Of a DNA stretch of 64,000 nucleotides, positions 25,398-35,524 are shown in pieces. The position numbers and the translations under genes were made by a program. Positions within the stretch are counted from its first letter, which is position 1. Each line of letters starts with the position of its first letter. The notes under the pieces are model-generated. The model ran no database searches and was not told the DNA's origin. It saw only the letters and a list, made by a program, of their open reading frames with translations. This stretch comes from Streptomyces kronopolitis (lineage in GTDB: Bacteria > Actinomycetota > Actinomycetes > Streptomycetales > Streptomycetaceae): NCBI RefSeq assembly GCF_014646275.1, contig NZ_BMND01000034.1:1-64000 (forward strand), in the 5' to 3' direction.

Positions 25398-26561
25398 TCA
25401 GTACGACTTGGGCAGTCCCAGCGTCTGGTGTGAGACAAAGTTGAGGATCATCTCGCGGCTGACCGGGGCGATCCGCGCCACCTTGGCCGCCGTGACCATC
25501 GAGGCGAGGCCGTACTCCCGGGTGAGGCCGTTGCCGCCGAGGGTGTGGACGGCCTGGTCGACGGCGTGGACGGCGGCCTCGGCGGCGGCGTACTTGGCCA
25601 TGTTGGCGGCCTCGCCGGCGCCCATGTCGTCGCCTGCGTCGTAGAGATGGGCGGCCTTCTGCATCATCAGCCGGGCGAGTTCCAGCTCGATGTGGGCCTG
25701 GGCGAGGGGGTGGGCGATGGCCTGGTGGGCGCCGATGGGCTCCTTCCAGACCTGCCGGGTACGGGCGTAGTCGACGGCCCGGTCCAGCGCGTAGCGGCCC
25801 ATGCCCAGGGCGAACGCGGCGGTCATGATCCGCTCGGGGTTGAGCCCGGCGAACAGCTGGAGCAGCCCGGCGTCCTCATCGCCGACCAGCGCCCCGGCGG
25901 GCAGCCGCACCTCGTCCAGGGTCAGCTCGAACTGCTTCTCCGCGGCGGCCAGTTCCATGTCGATGGGGTGGCGGCCGAAGCCGGGGGTCTCGCGCGGGAC
26001 GATGAACAGGCAGGGCTTGAGCCGTCCGGTCCTGGCGTCCTCGGTGCGGCCGACGATCAGGGTGGCGTCGGCGATGTCGACACCGGAGATGAAGACCTTC
26101 CGGCCGTTGAGGACCCATTCCTCGCCGTCCCGGCGGGCGGTGGTCGTGATGCGATGCGAGTTGGAGCCGGCGTCCGGTTCGGTGATGCCGAAGGCCATGG
26201 TGCGGGTGCCGTCGGCGAGGCCCGGGAGCCATTCCCGCTTCTGCGCCTCGGTGCCGAAGCGGGCGATGACCGTGCCGCAGATCGCGGGCGAGACCACCAG
26301 CATCAGCAGTGGACACCCGGCCGCCCCCAACTCCTCCAGGACGAGCGAGAGTTCGGCGATTCCGCCGCCTCCGCCGCCGTACTCCTCGGGGAGGTTGACG
26401 CCGAGGTAGCCGAGCTTGGCGGCCTCCGCCCAGAGCGCGTCGGCGTGCCCGCCCTCGGCCACGACCCGTGCGATGTACTCCCGGCCGTAGCGTTTGCCGA
26501 GGGCGGCGACGGAGCTGCGGAGGGCGCGGTGTTCCTCGGACTCGATCACAGGGTTGCTCAT
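25398..26561 (-). CDS. Acyl-CoA dehydrogenase
   Basis: This 387-residue FAD enzyme of the acyl-CoA dehydrogenase family would introduce a 2,3 double bond into an acyl-CoA and pass electrons to ETF. Landmarks: LGVNLPEEYGGGGGGIAELS, MAFGITEPDAGSNSHRITTTA (FAD-binding), WVLNGRKVFISGVDIADATLIVGRT, and the C-terminal QAVHTLGGNGLTREYGLASMV, in which the Glu of REYG is at the usual catalytic-base position. ATG 26561 follows GGAG six bases upstream; ATG 26573 is less likely. It sits between the carboxylase and the broken ligase. The context suggests a branched-chain substrate (isovaleryl- or terpenoid acyl-CoA type). Confidence 0.93.
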   Translation of the reverse strand: MSNPVIESEEHRALRSSVAALGKRYGREYIARVVAEGGHADALWAEAAKLGYLGVNLPEEYGGGGGGIAELSLVLEELGAAGCPLLMLVVSPAICGTVIARFGTEAQKREWLPGLADGTRTMAFGITEPDAGSNSHRITTTARRDGEEWVLNGRKVFISGVDIADATLIVGRTEDARTGRLKPCLFIVPRETPGFGRHPIDMELAAAEKQFELTLDEVRLPAGALVGDEDAGLLQLFAGLNPERIMTAAFALGMGRYALDRAVDYARTRQVWKEPIGAHQAIAHPLAQAHIELELARLMMQKAAHLYDAGDDMGAGEAANMAKYAAAEAAVHAVDQAVHTLGGNGLTREYGLASMVTAAKVARIAPVSREMILNFVSHQTLGLPKSY

Positions 26562-26618
26562 GGCGGGCTCCATGTGTGCGGTGGGTGAGGTGGTGCGCGA
26601 GTGAGGGAGGCGGCGGGG

Positions 26619-28541
26619 TCAGGCCGTGGTGTCGACGACGGCGAGCAGGGTGCCGACCTCGACCTGCCGTCCGGTGTGGACGGGCAGCGAGGTGAGGGTG
26701 CCGGCGGCGGGTGCGGTGATCTTGTGCTCCATCTTCATCGCCTCCAGCCACAGCAGCGGCTGGCCGGCCTCGACCCGGTCGCCCTCGGTCAGGCCGGGGG
26801 CGATCCGGACGACCGTGCCGGGCATCGGCGCCAGCAGGGAGCCGGGTTCGGTGCGGGCGGCGGGGTCGGGGAAGCGGGGCAGCGCGGTGAACGTCCAGGC
26901 GCAGGGGGCGTCCGTGCCGTTCAGCGGGGGCGCGTCGACATGGACCCGGTCGCCGTGGCGCGCGACCGCGAACCGCCGCCGGACGCCGTCGACCTCCAGC
27001 ACCACCTCGTCGGCGCCGTGGGTCAGCAGCCGTACGCCAGGGAATTCCTCGGCCGACAGCCCGTCCCGGCCGAGCCGGTAGCGGATCGCGTACTCGGTGT
27101 CCCCGCAGGCGTAGGTCTTGGTCTGCGGCCCGGAGGGGACGTTGCGGAAGCCCCCGAAGCGGGAGCGGCCGGCCGCGTCGGCGAGGGCGGCGGCGAGCGC
27201 GAAGACGCCGCCGCCGTCCGCTCCGTCCGCGGTGAGCGCGGCGAGGTTGCGGTCGTAGAAGCCGGTGTCCAGCGCGCCGGGGTCGGTGAACTCCGGGTGG
27301 CGCAGGGAGCGTACGAGCAGGTCGCGGTTGGTGACGGGGCCGTGGATCGCGGCCCGTTCCAGGGCGCCGGCCAGCTTGCGCACCGCCTCGTCGCGGGTCG
27401 GCGCCCAAGCGATGACCTTGGCGAGCATCGGGTCGTAGTGGACGCCGATGGTGTCGCCGTCGCGCACCCCGGAGTCCAGCCGGACGCCGTCGAGCAGGGC
27501 CAGCCGGTGCAGGGTGCCGGTCTGCGGCTGCCAGTCGGCGGCGGGGTCCTCGGCGTACAGCCGCGCCTCCACGGCGTGTCCGTGCGGCCGGGGCGGCTCG
27601 CCGTCCAGGGGCCGGCCCTCGGCGACCCGCAGTTGGAGGGCGACCAGGTCGAGGCCGTGGACGGCCTCGGTGACCGGGTGTTCGACCTGGAGGCGGGTGT
27701 TCATCTCCAGGAAGTAGGCCCGGCCGTCCGCGGAGACCAGGAACTCCACGGTGCCCGCGCCGCGGTAGTCGATGGCGCGCGCGGCCCGGTCCGCGGCCCG
27801 GTGCAGGGTCTCCCGCAGGTCGTCGGGCAGGGCGGGGGCCGGGGCCTCCTCGATGACCTTCTGGTGGCGGCGCTGGAGGGAGCAGTCGCGGGTGCCGAGC
27901 GTCCAGACGGTGCCGTGCGCGTCGGCGAGGATCTGCACCTCGACGTGGCGTCCGCCGACGACGTACGGCTCGACGAACACCTCGCCGTCCCCGAAGGCGG
28001 CCGCCGCCTCGGCCTTGGCGGCCGTCAACTCCTCGTCAAGTGCGGCGAGTTCGGTGACCAGGCGCATGCCGCGGCCGCCGCCGCCGGACGCCGCCTTCAC
28101 CAGCAGCGGCAGGTCGGCCGCGGTGGCGGCGCCGGGGTCGACGGGGGCCAGCAGCGGCACCCCGGCGGCCGCCATCAGCTCCTTGGCCCGTGTCTTGGAG
28201 GCCATGGCCTCGATGGCGGCGGGCGGCGGGCCGATCCAGGCCAGGCCCGCCGCGGCCACCGCCGCGGCGAAGCCGGCGTTCTCGGAGAGGAAGCCGTAGC
28301 CGGGGTGGACGGCGTCGGCGCCGGCGGCCCGGGCGGCCGCCACGATCAGGTCGCCGCGCAGATAGGTGTCGGCGGGGGCCTCGCCCGGGAGCCGGACGGC
28401 GGTGTCGGCCTCCTGGACGAAGCAGGCGCCGGCGTCCGCGTCCGAGTAGACGGCGACGGTGGAGATGCCCAGCTCACGGCAGGTACGGAAGACGCGCCGG
28501 GCTATTTCGCCGCGGTTGGCGACGAGGACGGAACGGATCAC
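26619..28541 (-). CDS. Biotin-dependent acyl-CoA carboxylase alpha subunit (biotin carboxylase plus biotin carrier)
   Basis: This 640-residue subunit carboxylates its own biotin using ATP and bicarbonate. The N-terminal biotin carboxylase domain runs from VLVANRGEIARRVFRTCREL through the ATP-grasp Gly-rich loop KAASGGGGRGMRLV to EMNTRLQVEHPVTEAV. A linker domain follows, then the C-terminal carrier domain with the biotinylation motif LEAMKMEHKI near residue 605. Length is typical of methylcrotonyl- or geranyl-CoA carboxylase alpha subunits. ATG 28541 lies 7 bp after the carboxyltransferase stop, so the two subunits are made together. Confidence 0.95.
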   Translation of the reverse strand: MIRSVLVANRGEIARRVFRTCRELGISTVAVYSDADAGACFVQEADTAVRLPGEAPADTYLRGDLIVAAARAAGADAVHPGYGFLSENAGFAAAVAAAGLAWIGPPPAAIEAMASKTRAKELMAAAGVPLLAPVDPGAATAADLPLLVKAASGGGGRGMRLVTELAALDEELTAAKAEAAAAFGDGEVFVEPYVVGGRHVEVQILADAHGTVWTLGTRDCSLQRRHQKVIEEAPAPALPDDLRETLHRAADRAARAIDYRGAGTVEFLVSADGRAYFLEMNTRLQVEHPVTEAVHGLDLVALQLRVAEGRPLDGEPPRPHGHAVEARLYAEDPAADWQPQTGTLHRLALLDGVRLDSGVRDGDTIGVHYDPMLAKVIAWAPTRDEAVRKLAGALERAAIHGPVTNRDLLVRSLRHPEFTDPGALDTGFYDRNLAALTADGADGGGVFALAAALADAAGRSRFGGFRNVPSGPQTKTYACGDTEYAIRYRLGRDGLSAEEFPGVRLLTHGADEVVLEVDGVRRRFAVARHGDRVHVDAPPLNGTDAPCAWTFTALPRFPDPAARTEPGSLLAPMPGTVVRIAPGLTEGDRVEAGQPLLWLEAMKMEHKITAPAAGTLTSLPVHTGRQVEVGTLLAVVDTTA

Positions 28542-28548
28542 TTCTGCC

Positions 28549-30147
28549 TCACATCCGGAAGACGCCGAAGCCGCCCCGCGCGCCCTCGACCGGGGCGGTG
28601 TGGAGGGCGGACAGGCACAGGCCGAGGACGGTTCGGGTGTCGCGCGGGTCGATGACCCCGTCGTCGTAGAGCCGTCCGGACAGGAACATCGGCAGCGACT
28701 CCGACTCGATCTGCTGCTCGACCATGGCGCGCAGCCCGGCGTCCGCCTCCTCGTCGTAGGGCTGCCCCTTGGCGGCGGCCGAGGCGCGGGCGACGAGGGA
28801 GAGCACCCCGGCCAGCTGCTGCGGCCCCATGACGGCGGACTTGGCGCTCGGCCAGGCGAACAGGAAGCGGGGGTCGTAGGCGCGGCCGCACATGCCGTAG
28901 TGGCCGGCGCCGTAGGAGGCGCCCATGAGGACGGACAGGTGCGGGACCTTCGAGTTGGACACCGCGTTGATCATCATCGCGCCGTGCTTGATGATGCCGC
29001 CCTGCTCGTACTCCTTGCCGACCATGTAGCCGGTGGTGTTGTGGAGGAACAGCAGCGGGATGTCGCGCTGGTTGGCCAGCTGGATGAACTGGGCGGCCTT
29101 CTGCGACTCCGCGCTGAACAGCACGCCCTGGGCGTTCGCGAGGATGCCGACCGGATAGCCGTGCAATCGCGCCCAGCCGGTGGTCAGGCTCGGCCCGTAG
29201 AGCGGCTTGAACTCGTCGAAGTCGGAGCCGTCCACGATCCGGGCGATGACCTCGCGGGGGTCGAACGGGGCCTTGAGGTCGCCGGGGACGATGCCGAGCA
29301 GCTCCTCCTCGTCGTACGCGGGCGGGGCGGCCGGGGCCGGATCCGGGTGCGCCTTGCGCCAGTTGAGGCGGGCGACGACCCGGCGGGCCTGGCGCAGCGC
29401 GTCCGGCTCGTCCAGCGCGAAGTAGTCCGCGAGGCCGGAGGTGCGGGCGTGCATCTCGGCGCCGCCCAGCGACTCGTCGTCGCTCTCCTCGCCGGTCGCC
29501 ATCTTCACCAGCGGCGGCCCGCCGAGGAACACCTTGGCGCGTTCCTTGACCATGATCACGTGGTCGGACATGCCGGGGACGTAGGCGCCGCCGGCGGTGG
29601 AGTTGCCGAAGACCACGGCGACGGTGGGGATGCCGGCCGCCGACAGCCGGGTGAGGTCGCGGAACAGCGCCCCGCCCGGGATGAAGATCTCCTTCTGGCT
29701 GGGCAGGTCGGCGCCGCCGGACTCGACGAGCGAGATCAGCGGCAGCCGGTTGGCGAAGGCGATCTCGTTGGCCCGCAGCGCCTTCTTCAGCGACCAGGGG
29801 TTGCTGGCGCCGCCGCGCACCGTCGGGTCGTTGGCGGTGATCAGGCACTCCACGCCCTCGACGGTGCCGATGCCGGTGACCACCGAGGCGCCGACGGGGT
29901 AGTCGCTGCCCCAGGCGGCGAGCGGCGACAGCTCCAGGAACGGGGTGTCGGGGTCGAGCAGCAGCTCGATGCGCTCCCGGGCGAGCAGTTTTCCGCGCTT
30001 GCGGTGCCGGGCGACGTACTTCTCCCCGCCGCCCGCGGTCGCCTCGGCGTGCGCGGACCCGACCTCCGTCAGCTTCGCGAGCATCTGCGCCCGGCGCTCG
30101 GTGTACTCGGCGCCCGTCGTGTCGAGCCCGGTTGCGAGCACGGTCAA
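28549..30147 (-). CDS. Acyl-CoA carboxylase beta (carboxyltransferase) subunit
   Basis: This 532-residue crotonase-fold carboxyltransferase takes carboxybiotin from the alpha subunit and carboxylates an acyl-CoA. Landmarks include KRGKLLARERIELLLDPDTP, VVTGIGTVEGVECLITANDP, LISLVESGGADLPSQ, GNSTAGGAYVPGMSDH, and LLFLHNTTGYMVGKEYE in the C-terminal half, most like methylcrotonyl-CoA carboxylase beta. The start is TTG 30147, seven bases after a perfect GGAGG, and it overlaps the stop of the AtuA-like gene (TTGA). GTG 30141 is an alternative with poorer spacing. Confidence 0.94.
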   Translation of the reverse strand: MTVLATGLDTTGAEYTERRAQMLAKLTEVGSAHAEATAGGGEKYVARHRKRGKLLARERIELLLDPDTPFLELSPLAAWGSDYPVGASVVTGIGTVEGVECLITANDPTVRGGASNPWSLKKALRANEIAFANRLPLISLVESGGADLPSQKEIFIPGGALFRDLTRLSAAGIPTVAVVFGNSTAGGAYVPGMSDHVIMVKERAKVFLGGPPLVKMATGEESDDESLGGAEMHARTSGLADYFALDEPDALRQARRVVARLNWRKAHPDPAPAAPPAYDEEELLGIVPGDLKAPFDPREVIARIVDGSDFDEFKPLYGPSLTTGWARLHGYPVGILANAQGVLFSAESQKAAQFIQLANQRDIPLLFLHNTTGYMVGKEYEQGGIIKHGAMMINAVSNSKVPHLSVLMGASYGAGHYGMCGRAYDPRFLFAWPSAKSAVMGPQQLAGVLSLVARASAAAKGQPYDEEADAGLRAMVEQQIESESLPMFLSGRLYDDGVIDPRDTRTVLGLCLSALHTAPVEGARGGFGVFRM

Positions 30148-31904
30148 AACAACACCTCCGGTATGTCCATGTGCCGCGCGCGCAGCCACTCCCCCACGGC
30201 CTTGGCCTGCGGGTCGAACCGGGCTTGGGCAGCGACGCCCTCGCCGAGCAGTCCGCCGACGACGAAGTTGAGCGCGCGCAGATTCGGCAGTACGTGCCGG
30301 TCGACGGGCAGGCCGGCGGTCTCCGGCAGCAGCTGCCGCAGCCGCTCGACGGTCAGTTCGTGGGCCAGCCAGCGCCAGCCCTGTTCCGTGCGGGCCCAGA
30401 CCCCGATGTTCGCCGCGCCGCCCTTGTCGCCGCTGCGGGCACCGGCGACCAGGCCGAGCGGCGCCCGCCGGGTGCCCGCGGCGGGCAGCGGCGCGGGCAG
30501 CTCCGGGTCGGGCAGGCGCACCAACTCGCTCTTCTCGCCGCTGGGTTGGCAGCGCACCGAGGTCCCGTCCGGGAGGACGGCCAGGTGGGGCACCTCGGCC
30601 GCGTCCACCGCCACCGCCTCGAAGACCCCGTACGGGGTGCCCCTGCCGGGTGGTGCGGTGACGTGGAAGCCGGGGTAGCTGGCGAGCGCGAGTTCGACGG
30701 CGGCGCCGCTGACCACCCGCCCCACCGCGTCCTGGTCGGCGTCGCGCACCACCAGCCGCAGCAGCGCGCTGGCCTCCTCCTGGACGTCCGCGTCGTCGTG
30801 GTCGGTGCGGGCCAGCGTCCAGCGCACCTCGGCCGGGCGGTGCCCCGCGGCGTCGAGGGCCGCCTCCAACTGCCCGCGGACCAGCGCGGCCTTGGCCGGC
30901 ACGTCCAGCCCGGTCAGCACGAAGGTGACCTCGTTGCGCCAGCCGCCGAGCCGGGTCAGCCCGGCCTTGAGGGTCGGCGGCGGCGCCTCGCCGCGCACCG
31001 GCCCGATCCGGACCCGGTCCGGCCCGTCCTCCGCCAGCCGCACGGTGTCCAGCCGCGCGGTCACGTCCGGCCCGGCGTAGCGGGCGCCGGAGGTCTCGTA
31101 GAGCAGCTGGGCGGTGACCGTGCCGAGGGTGACCGCGCCGCCGGTGCCGGGGTGCTTGGTGATCACCGAGCTGCCGTCGGCGGCGATCTCGGCGAGCGGG
31201 AAGCCGGGCCGCCGCACGTCGTGGTCTTCGAAGAAGGAGTAGTTGCCGCCGGTGGCCTGGGTGCCGCACTCCAGCACATGCCCGGCGACCATGGCCCCGG
31301 CCAGCTGGTCGAACTGCTCCGGCCGCCAGCCGAAGTGGGCCTGTGCCGCGCCGCTGACCAGCGCGGCATCGGTGACCCGCCCGGTCACCACCACATCGGC
31401 GCCGGCCCGCAGACACGCGGCGATCCCGGCGCCGCCCAGGTAGGCGTTGGCGGTCAGCACCCCCTCGCCCCATCCCCCACGGGCCAGCAGGTCGTCACCC
31501 TCCACATGCGCGACCCGTACGGGAACCCCGACCTTGTCCGCCAACTCCCTCACGGCATCGGCGAGTCCGGCCGGGTTCAGCCCGCCCGCGTTGGTGACGA
31601 TCCGCACCCCGCGCTCGACGGCCGCCCCGAGCCCCTCCTCCAGCTGCCGCAGAAAGGTCTTGGCGTAGCCGCGGGCGGGGTCCTTCAGCCGGTCGCGGCC
31701 GAGGATCAGCATGGTCAGCTCGGCGAGGTAGTCGCCGGTCAGCACGTCCAGGGGGCCGCCGGTGAGCATCTCGTGCAGCGCGTCGAAGCGGTCGCCGTAG
31801 AAGCCGGAGGCGTTGCCTATCCGGAGCAGGTCGGGGTCCGCACCTAGGGGGCGCACGGGTCCGGTGCCGCCGGCGGAAGCGCCGGGCCCGGGGGCGCCGC
31901 TCAT
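30144..31904 (-). CDS. AtuA-like acyclic terpene/acyl-CoA utilisation protein (DUF1446)
   Basis: This 586-residue protein matches the AtuA/DUF1446 family, found beside acyl-CoA carboxylase genes in terpene and leucine catabolic clusters. Landmarks: [67 protein letters not shown] and the C-terminal [20 protein letters not shown]. The last part (about 480-586) is the second domain often encoded separately. The biochemical function is unproven in the family. Start ATG 31904 overlaps the upstream gene by four bases; the end overlaps the carboxyltransferase start. Confidence 0.88.
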   Translation of the reverse strand: MSGAPGPGASAGGTGPVRPLGADPDLLRIGNASGFYGDRFDALHEMLTGGPLDVLTGDYLAELTMLILGRDRLKDPARGYAKTFLRQLEEGLGAAVERGVRIVTNAGGLNPAGLADAVRELADKVGVPVRVAHVEGDDLLARGGWGEGVLTANAYLGGAGIAACLRAGADVVVTGRVTDAALVSGAAQAHFGWRPEQFDQLAGAMVAGHVLECGTQATGGNYSFFEDHDVRRPGFPLAEIAADGSSVITKHPGTGGAVTLGTVTAQLLYETSGARYAGPDVTARLDTVRLAEDGPDRVRIGPVRGEAPPPTLKAGLTRLGGWRNEVTFVLTGLDVPAKAALVRGQLEAALDAAGHRPAEVRWTLARTDHDDADVQEEASALLRLVVRDADQDAVGRVVSGAAVELALASYPGFHVTAPPGRGTPYGVFEAVAVDAAEVPHLAVLPDGTSVRCQPSGEKSELVRLPDPELPAPLPAAGTRRAPLGLVAGARSGDKGGAANIGVWARTEQGWRWLAHELTVERLRQLLPETAGLPVDRHVLPNLRALNFVVGGLLGEGVAAQARFDPQAKAVGEWLRARHMDIPEVLF

Positions 31905-32704
31905 GCCGTGGGGCCCTTCCCCGACGGGGCGCGCCCCTTGCCCGGCGGGCCGGCGAAGGCCTGCGCGATCCCCAGCCACCGCTCCGCGTCGGCGCCCTCG
32001 GCGCGCAGGGACGGCAGGTCACGGCGGTGCGCCCGCTGGGTCACCAGCAGGCAGAACTCCCGCGCCTCCCCGGTCACCCGCTGCGCCGCCTCCGCCGGCC
32101 CGTACTCCCACACGCCGCCGTCCGGCGCCCGCAGCTCGACCCGGACCTCCTCGGCAGGCGGCACGAGTTGATGGGTGGCATAGGCGAAGTCGCGGGTGCG
32201 CACCCCGATCCGGGCGATGTGCCGCAGCCGCGCGGTGGGCTCCCGGGTGACGCCCAGCGCGTCGGCGACGTCCTGGCCGTGCGCCCAGGTCTCCATCAGC
32301 CGTGCGGTGGCCATCGACGCCACGCTCATCGGCGGGCCGTACCACGGCAGCTTCTCGCCCGGCGGCCGCTCGGCGAGCGCGGTCAGCAGCCGTGCGCGAC
32401 CGGCCCGCCAGTCGTCGAGCAGCTGCCCCGGCGGGGTGCGGGCCCCGGCCTCGGCGGCCTCGTCGACGAAGGTCAGCGGCGCGGCGAAGGCCTCCTGGGC
32501 GGCGCGCGCGAACCCTTCCGGGTCGGTGGCCGAGAGCAGCGCCTGCCGGTCGGTCCAGGCCAGGTGGGCGATCTGGTGGGTGATGCTCCACCCCTCGGCG
32601 GGCGTCGGGGCCGCCCAGCGCGCGGCGGGCAGCTCGGCGACCAGCGCGTCCAACTCCTCGCTCTCCGCCCTGAGATCCGCCAGTACGGCGCCGGGATCGG
32701 ACAC
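31901..32704 (-). CDS. TIGR03084-type DinB/mycothiol-isomerase-like metal-binding protein, first gene of the acyl-CoA operon
   Basis: This 267-residue protein of the four-helix DinB/maleylpyruvate isomerase superfamily has its metal triad visible in [14 protein letters not shown] (His) and [15 protein letters not shown] (Glu and His spaced E-x3-H). The TIGR03084 group is common in actinobacteria beside acyl-CoA metabolism genes; its reaction is not established to my knowledge. It may use mycothiol. GTG 32704 has GGGGAG six bases upstream, and the gene end overlaps the AtuA-like start. It heads the operon that runs to 22336. Confidence 0.87.
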   Translation of the reverse strand: MSDPGAVLADLRAESEELDALVAELPAARWAAPTPAEGWSITHQIAHLAWTDRQALLSATDPEGFARAAQEAFAAPLTFVDEAAEAGARTPPGQLLDDWRAGRARLLTALAERPPGEKLPWYGPPMSVASMATARLMETWAHGQDVADALGVTREPTARLRHIARIGVRTRDFAYATHQLVPPAEEVRVELRAPDGGVWEYGPAEAAQRVTGEAREFCLLVTQRAHRRDLPSLRAEGADAERWLGIAQAFAGPPGKGRAPSGKGPTA

Positions 32705-32880
32705 GCGACACTCCCCTCATCATCCCAACTGCCGTGGCAGCGGGGCATGCTGGCATGCGCGACGGCCGCTGCTGCGGCCGTGCGGGTGCGGTGTGGTGCG
32801 GGTGCGCTCCGAGCGTGGCAGCGCGACAGGAAACAATCAAGCACGCCTGCATGATTTTCTGGCCGATGCCGTGAAAGACG

Positions 32881-32923
32881 GCGGGGTCCGTAGGCGCACG
32901 GCGCGAGCGCATACGGACCCCGC
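32881..32923 (-). terminator. Terminator downstream of the AGCS symporter gene
   Basis: A 17-bp stem with one mismatch has arms GCGGGGTCCGTAGGCGC (32881-32897) and GCGCATACGGACCCCGC (32907-32923) and a nine-base loop. It lies 25 bp past the symporter stop and isolates that gene from the acyl-CoA operon. Confidence 0.8.
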
Positions 32924-32948
32924 GGGAGGAGCCGGGCCACGGGGGCGG

Positions 32949-34484
32949 TCAGACGGTGGCCTTCACCGGCTCCCGGTCCTCGTCGGGCTCGCTGCTTTCT
33001 CCGGCCTTGCGGGCGCGGACGTACTCCAGGAAGGAGTTCAACTCACGCTTGACGACCGGGGCGAGGAGGTAGAGGCCGATGATGTTGATGACGGCCAGCA
33101 TGAAGAGCACGGCATCCGCCATGTCGATCAGGGTCTGGAGCGTGAGCAGGGAGCCCGCGACGGCGAACAGCGTGTAGAGGACCTTGAAGGTCAGCTCGCT
33201 GGTCCGGCTGCGGCCGAAGAGGTACGTCCACGCCTTGAGGCAGTAGTAGCCCCAGGTCAGCACCGTGGAAATGGCGAACAGCAGGACCGCGACGGTGAGC
33301 AGGTACGGGAACCAGGGCAGCACCGTGCCGAAGGCGTCGGAAGTGATGGTGACACCGCCGATGTCCCCGCCCTCGCGGGCCTCGCGCCAGCTGGCGGGGT
33401 TGGCGATGACGATGGTCAGCGCGGTCATCGTGCAGACGAAGACGGTGTCGATGAACGGCTCCAGCAGAGCGACCAGCCCCTCGCTGGCGGGGTGCTTGGT
33501 CTTGACCGCGGAGTGGGCGATCGGGGCGGAGCCGAGACCCGCCTCGTTGGAGAACGCGGCCCGCTTGAAGCCGATGATCAGGGCGCCCAGGACACCGCCG
33601 GCGACACCTTCGGGACGGAAGGCGCCCTCGATGATCGTGGCGACGGCGCCGGGGACGGCGGTGACGTTCACCAGGATGACGGCCAGGCACGCGGCGATGT
33701 AGACGGCGGCCATGGCCGGCACCAGCGTGCTGGTGACCCGGGCGATGGAGCGGATGCCGCCGAGCAGGACGATGCCGACGAGCGCGGCGATGAGGACACC
33801 GAAGAACAGGGCACCGGCGGAGGAGCCCATGATTCCGCTCTCGCCGCCGGTGACGGAGACGAGCTGGGCGTAACTCTGGTTGACCTGAAACAGGTTGCCG
33901 CCGAAGAGGCCGAAGAAGAGCACCATGGCCGAGGCGAGAACGGCGAGGACCTTGCCGAACTTCTTGCCGTTGCTGCCGAAGCGGTCGGCGAGGCCCTTGG
34001 GCAGGTAGTGCATCGGACCGCCGGAGACGGTGCCGTCGGCATGCACCTCGCGGTACTTCACGCCGAGGGTGACCTCGACGAACTTGGTGGCCATGCCGAG
34101 CAGACCGCAGAGGATCATCCAGAACGTCGCGCCGGGACCACCGATGGAGACCGCGACGGCGACACCCGCGATGTTGCCGAGGCCGACCGTGCCGGAGACG
34201 GCCGCGGTCAGCGCCTGGAAGTGGTTGACCTCGCCGGCCGACCCCTTCTCGTCGTACTTGCCGCGCACCACGTCGACGGCGAGCCGGAATTTGCGGATCT
34301 GCACGAACCCGAACCAGCCGGTGAAGACGAGACCGGCGACGACGAGCCAGGCGACGATGAGGGGCAACTCCGTCCCGGCGACAGGAACGGAGTAGAAGAC
34401 GACTTCGCCGAGCCAGGTGGCTATGGGTTCGAAGAACGAGCTGACTGCTTTGTCAACGGAGCTGGTGAATGCGTCGAGAGACAC
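32949..34484 (-). CDS. Alanine/glycine:cation symporter (AGCS family)
   Basis: This 511-residue, roughly ten-pass membrane protein is of the sodium/alanine-glycine symporter family. Landmarks: FQALTAAVSGTVGLGNIAGV and AVSIGGPGATFWMILCGLLGM near the N-terminus, GGPMHYLPKGLADRF, FGGNLFQVNQS, and GFKRAAFSNEAGLGSAPIAHS in the second half, all conserved in AGCS proteins. GTG 34484 lies eight bases after GAGG. It is monocistronic with its own terminator and has a relatively A/T-rich upstream region that should contain the promoter. Confidence 0.95.
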   Translation of the reverse strand: MSLDAFTSSVDKAVSSFFEPIATWLGEVVFYSVPVAGTELPLIVAWLVVAGLVFTGWFGFVQIRKFRLAVDVVRGKYDEKGSAGEVNHFQALTAAVSGTVGLGNIAGVAVAVSIGGPGATFWMILCGLLGMATKFVEVTLGVKYREVHADGTVSGGPMHYLPKGLADRFGSNGKKFGKVLAVLASAMVLFFGLFGGNLFQVNQSYAQLVSVTGGESGIMGSSAGALFFGVLIAALVGIVLLGGIRSIARVTSTLVPAMAAVYIAACLAVILVNVTAVPGAVATIIEGAFRPEGVAGGVLGALIIGFKRAAFSNEAGLGSAPIAHSAVKTKHPASEGLVALLEPFIDTVFVCTMTALTIVIANPASWREAREGGDIGGVTITSDAFGTVLPWFPYLLTVAVLLFAISTVLTWGYYCLKAWTYLFGRSRTSELTFKVLYTLFAVAGSLLTLQTLIDMADAVLFMLAVINIIGLYLLAPVVKRELNSFLEYVRARKAGESSEPDEDREPVKATV

Positions 34485-34894
34485 GGTGGCTACCTCGATG
34501 GCGCAGGGACCGGCGCACGGGATGTGGCACCGGTGGATGTGCGGTCTTTGAGCGAACGCCGGTGTCCGATCGGCGACCCGCGGTGGACGGTCCGCGGACC
34601 CGGACCGTGATCACTGGTCGTGCTGCCGGTGCGCGCCGGCACTCCGCACTACGGCGAGGGGGGAAGCCGCTGCGGTATTGCAAAGTTTTAGCACGCTCTT
34701 TACCATTTCATGGGTGACGTGCCTCACATAGCGGCAGGTAATTCCCAAATGCCTCGGCGCGCGAGATCGATCTCTTACTCAGGCGTGTGCCGAGGAAGAT
34801 CGCCCCCTCGGCGAGGGCAGCTCGCGGATCGCCGAGGACCGGCGTCGCTGCCGGGGCCGGGCGAGAGGAGTGGGAACTGGCTCCCCCGGGGCGC
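34485..34894. other. Intergenic region upstream of the symporter gene
   Basis: About 410 bases lie between two minus-strand genes. A distinctly A/T-rich patch at 34670-34780 is the best candidate for the symporter promoter, but it leaves a 5' untranslated region of about 200 bases. I see no recognisable riboswitch in it and no coding frame. Confidence 0.4.
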
Positions 34895-35524
34895 TCAGTA
34901 GCCCCGGCGCACGTTGTCCACGGCCGCGTCGTCGCGTCGCCGGTCGCGCCGCTGCCGTTCGGCCGCCAGCTCCTGAACCGCGTCCTCCAGGGCGGTGATC
35001 ACCGTCGTCACGTCGTCGTCCATCGCGTCCGGTGCCTCGTCGGGCCGCTCCTCGTCGGGCCGCTCCGCGCCGATGCCGGCGGCCGCGGCCAGGGCGGTGA
35101 GGACGGGTTCGCCGGAGCTCCAGCGGTGCGCCGCCTCGCGACGGGCGGGCGTATCGACCAGCACCACCTCGTCGGTCCGCAGCAGCAGCCAGCGGCGGTG
35201 CCGCTGCCGGGTCAGCTGGCCGTCCGCCTCCAGCGCGGCCAGATACGCCTCGGACAGGCCGCGGCCCCTGCGCCACAGCCACTCGCCGATCGGCTCGTAC
35301 GGCGGCTGCTGGACCACCGAGGACGCCGCCTCGTCCAGCAGGCGGTCGGTGAGGGCGGGCCGGTAGCCGGGCACGAGGCGTTCGCCGTCCAGCGCGATGG
35401 CGCGGGCCGTCAGCAGGTCGATCGCCTCGGCCGCGGCCAGCGCGAGCGCCAGATCGCCGCGCTCCACGGCACGCACCGGCGCGGTGTCCATGGCCACCAT
35501 CAGCAGATCCCGCGGTGTGGTCAT
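34895..35524 (-). CDS. GPP34 (Golgi phosphoprotein 3-like) family protein
   Basis: This 209-residue protein has the GPP34 fold found in eukaryotic GOLPH3 and in many Streptomyces paralogues. Typical elements: TPRDLLMVAMDTA at the start, LALALAAAEAIDLLTARAI, YRPALTDRLLDEAASSVV, GEWLWRRGRGLSEAYLAALEADG and RWLLLRTDEVVLVDTPARRE. An acidic stretch follows, then a charged helical tail. The eukaryotic protein binds phosphoinositides at membranes; the bacterial function is unknown. ATG 35524 is used. No cotranscribed partner is evident. Confidence 0.88.
   Translation of the reverse strand: MTTPRDLLMVAMDTAPVRAVERGDLALALAAAEAIDLLTARAIALDGERLVPGYRPALTDRLLDEAASSVVQQPPYEPIGEWLWRRGRGLSEAYLAALEADGQLTRQRHRRWLLLRTDEVVLVDTPARREAAHRWSSGEPVLTALAAAAGIGAERPDEERPDEAPDAMDDDVTTVITALEDAVQELAAERQRRDRRRDDAAVDNVRRGY

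Noticed and set aside
34485-34894. Glycine riboswitch upstream of the alanine/glycine symporter
   Set aside because: The leader is long enough, but I could not identify the conserved glycine aptamer core. A covariance search would decide.
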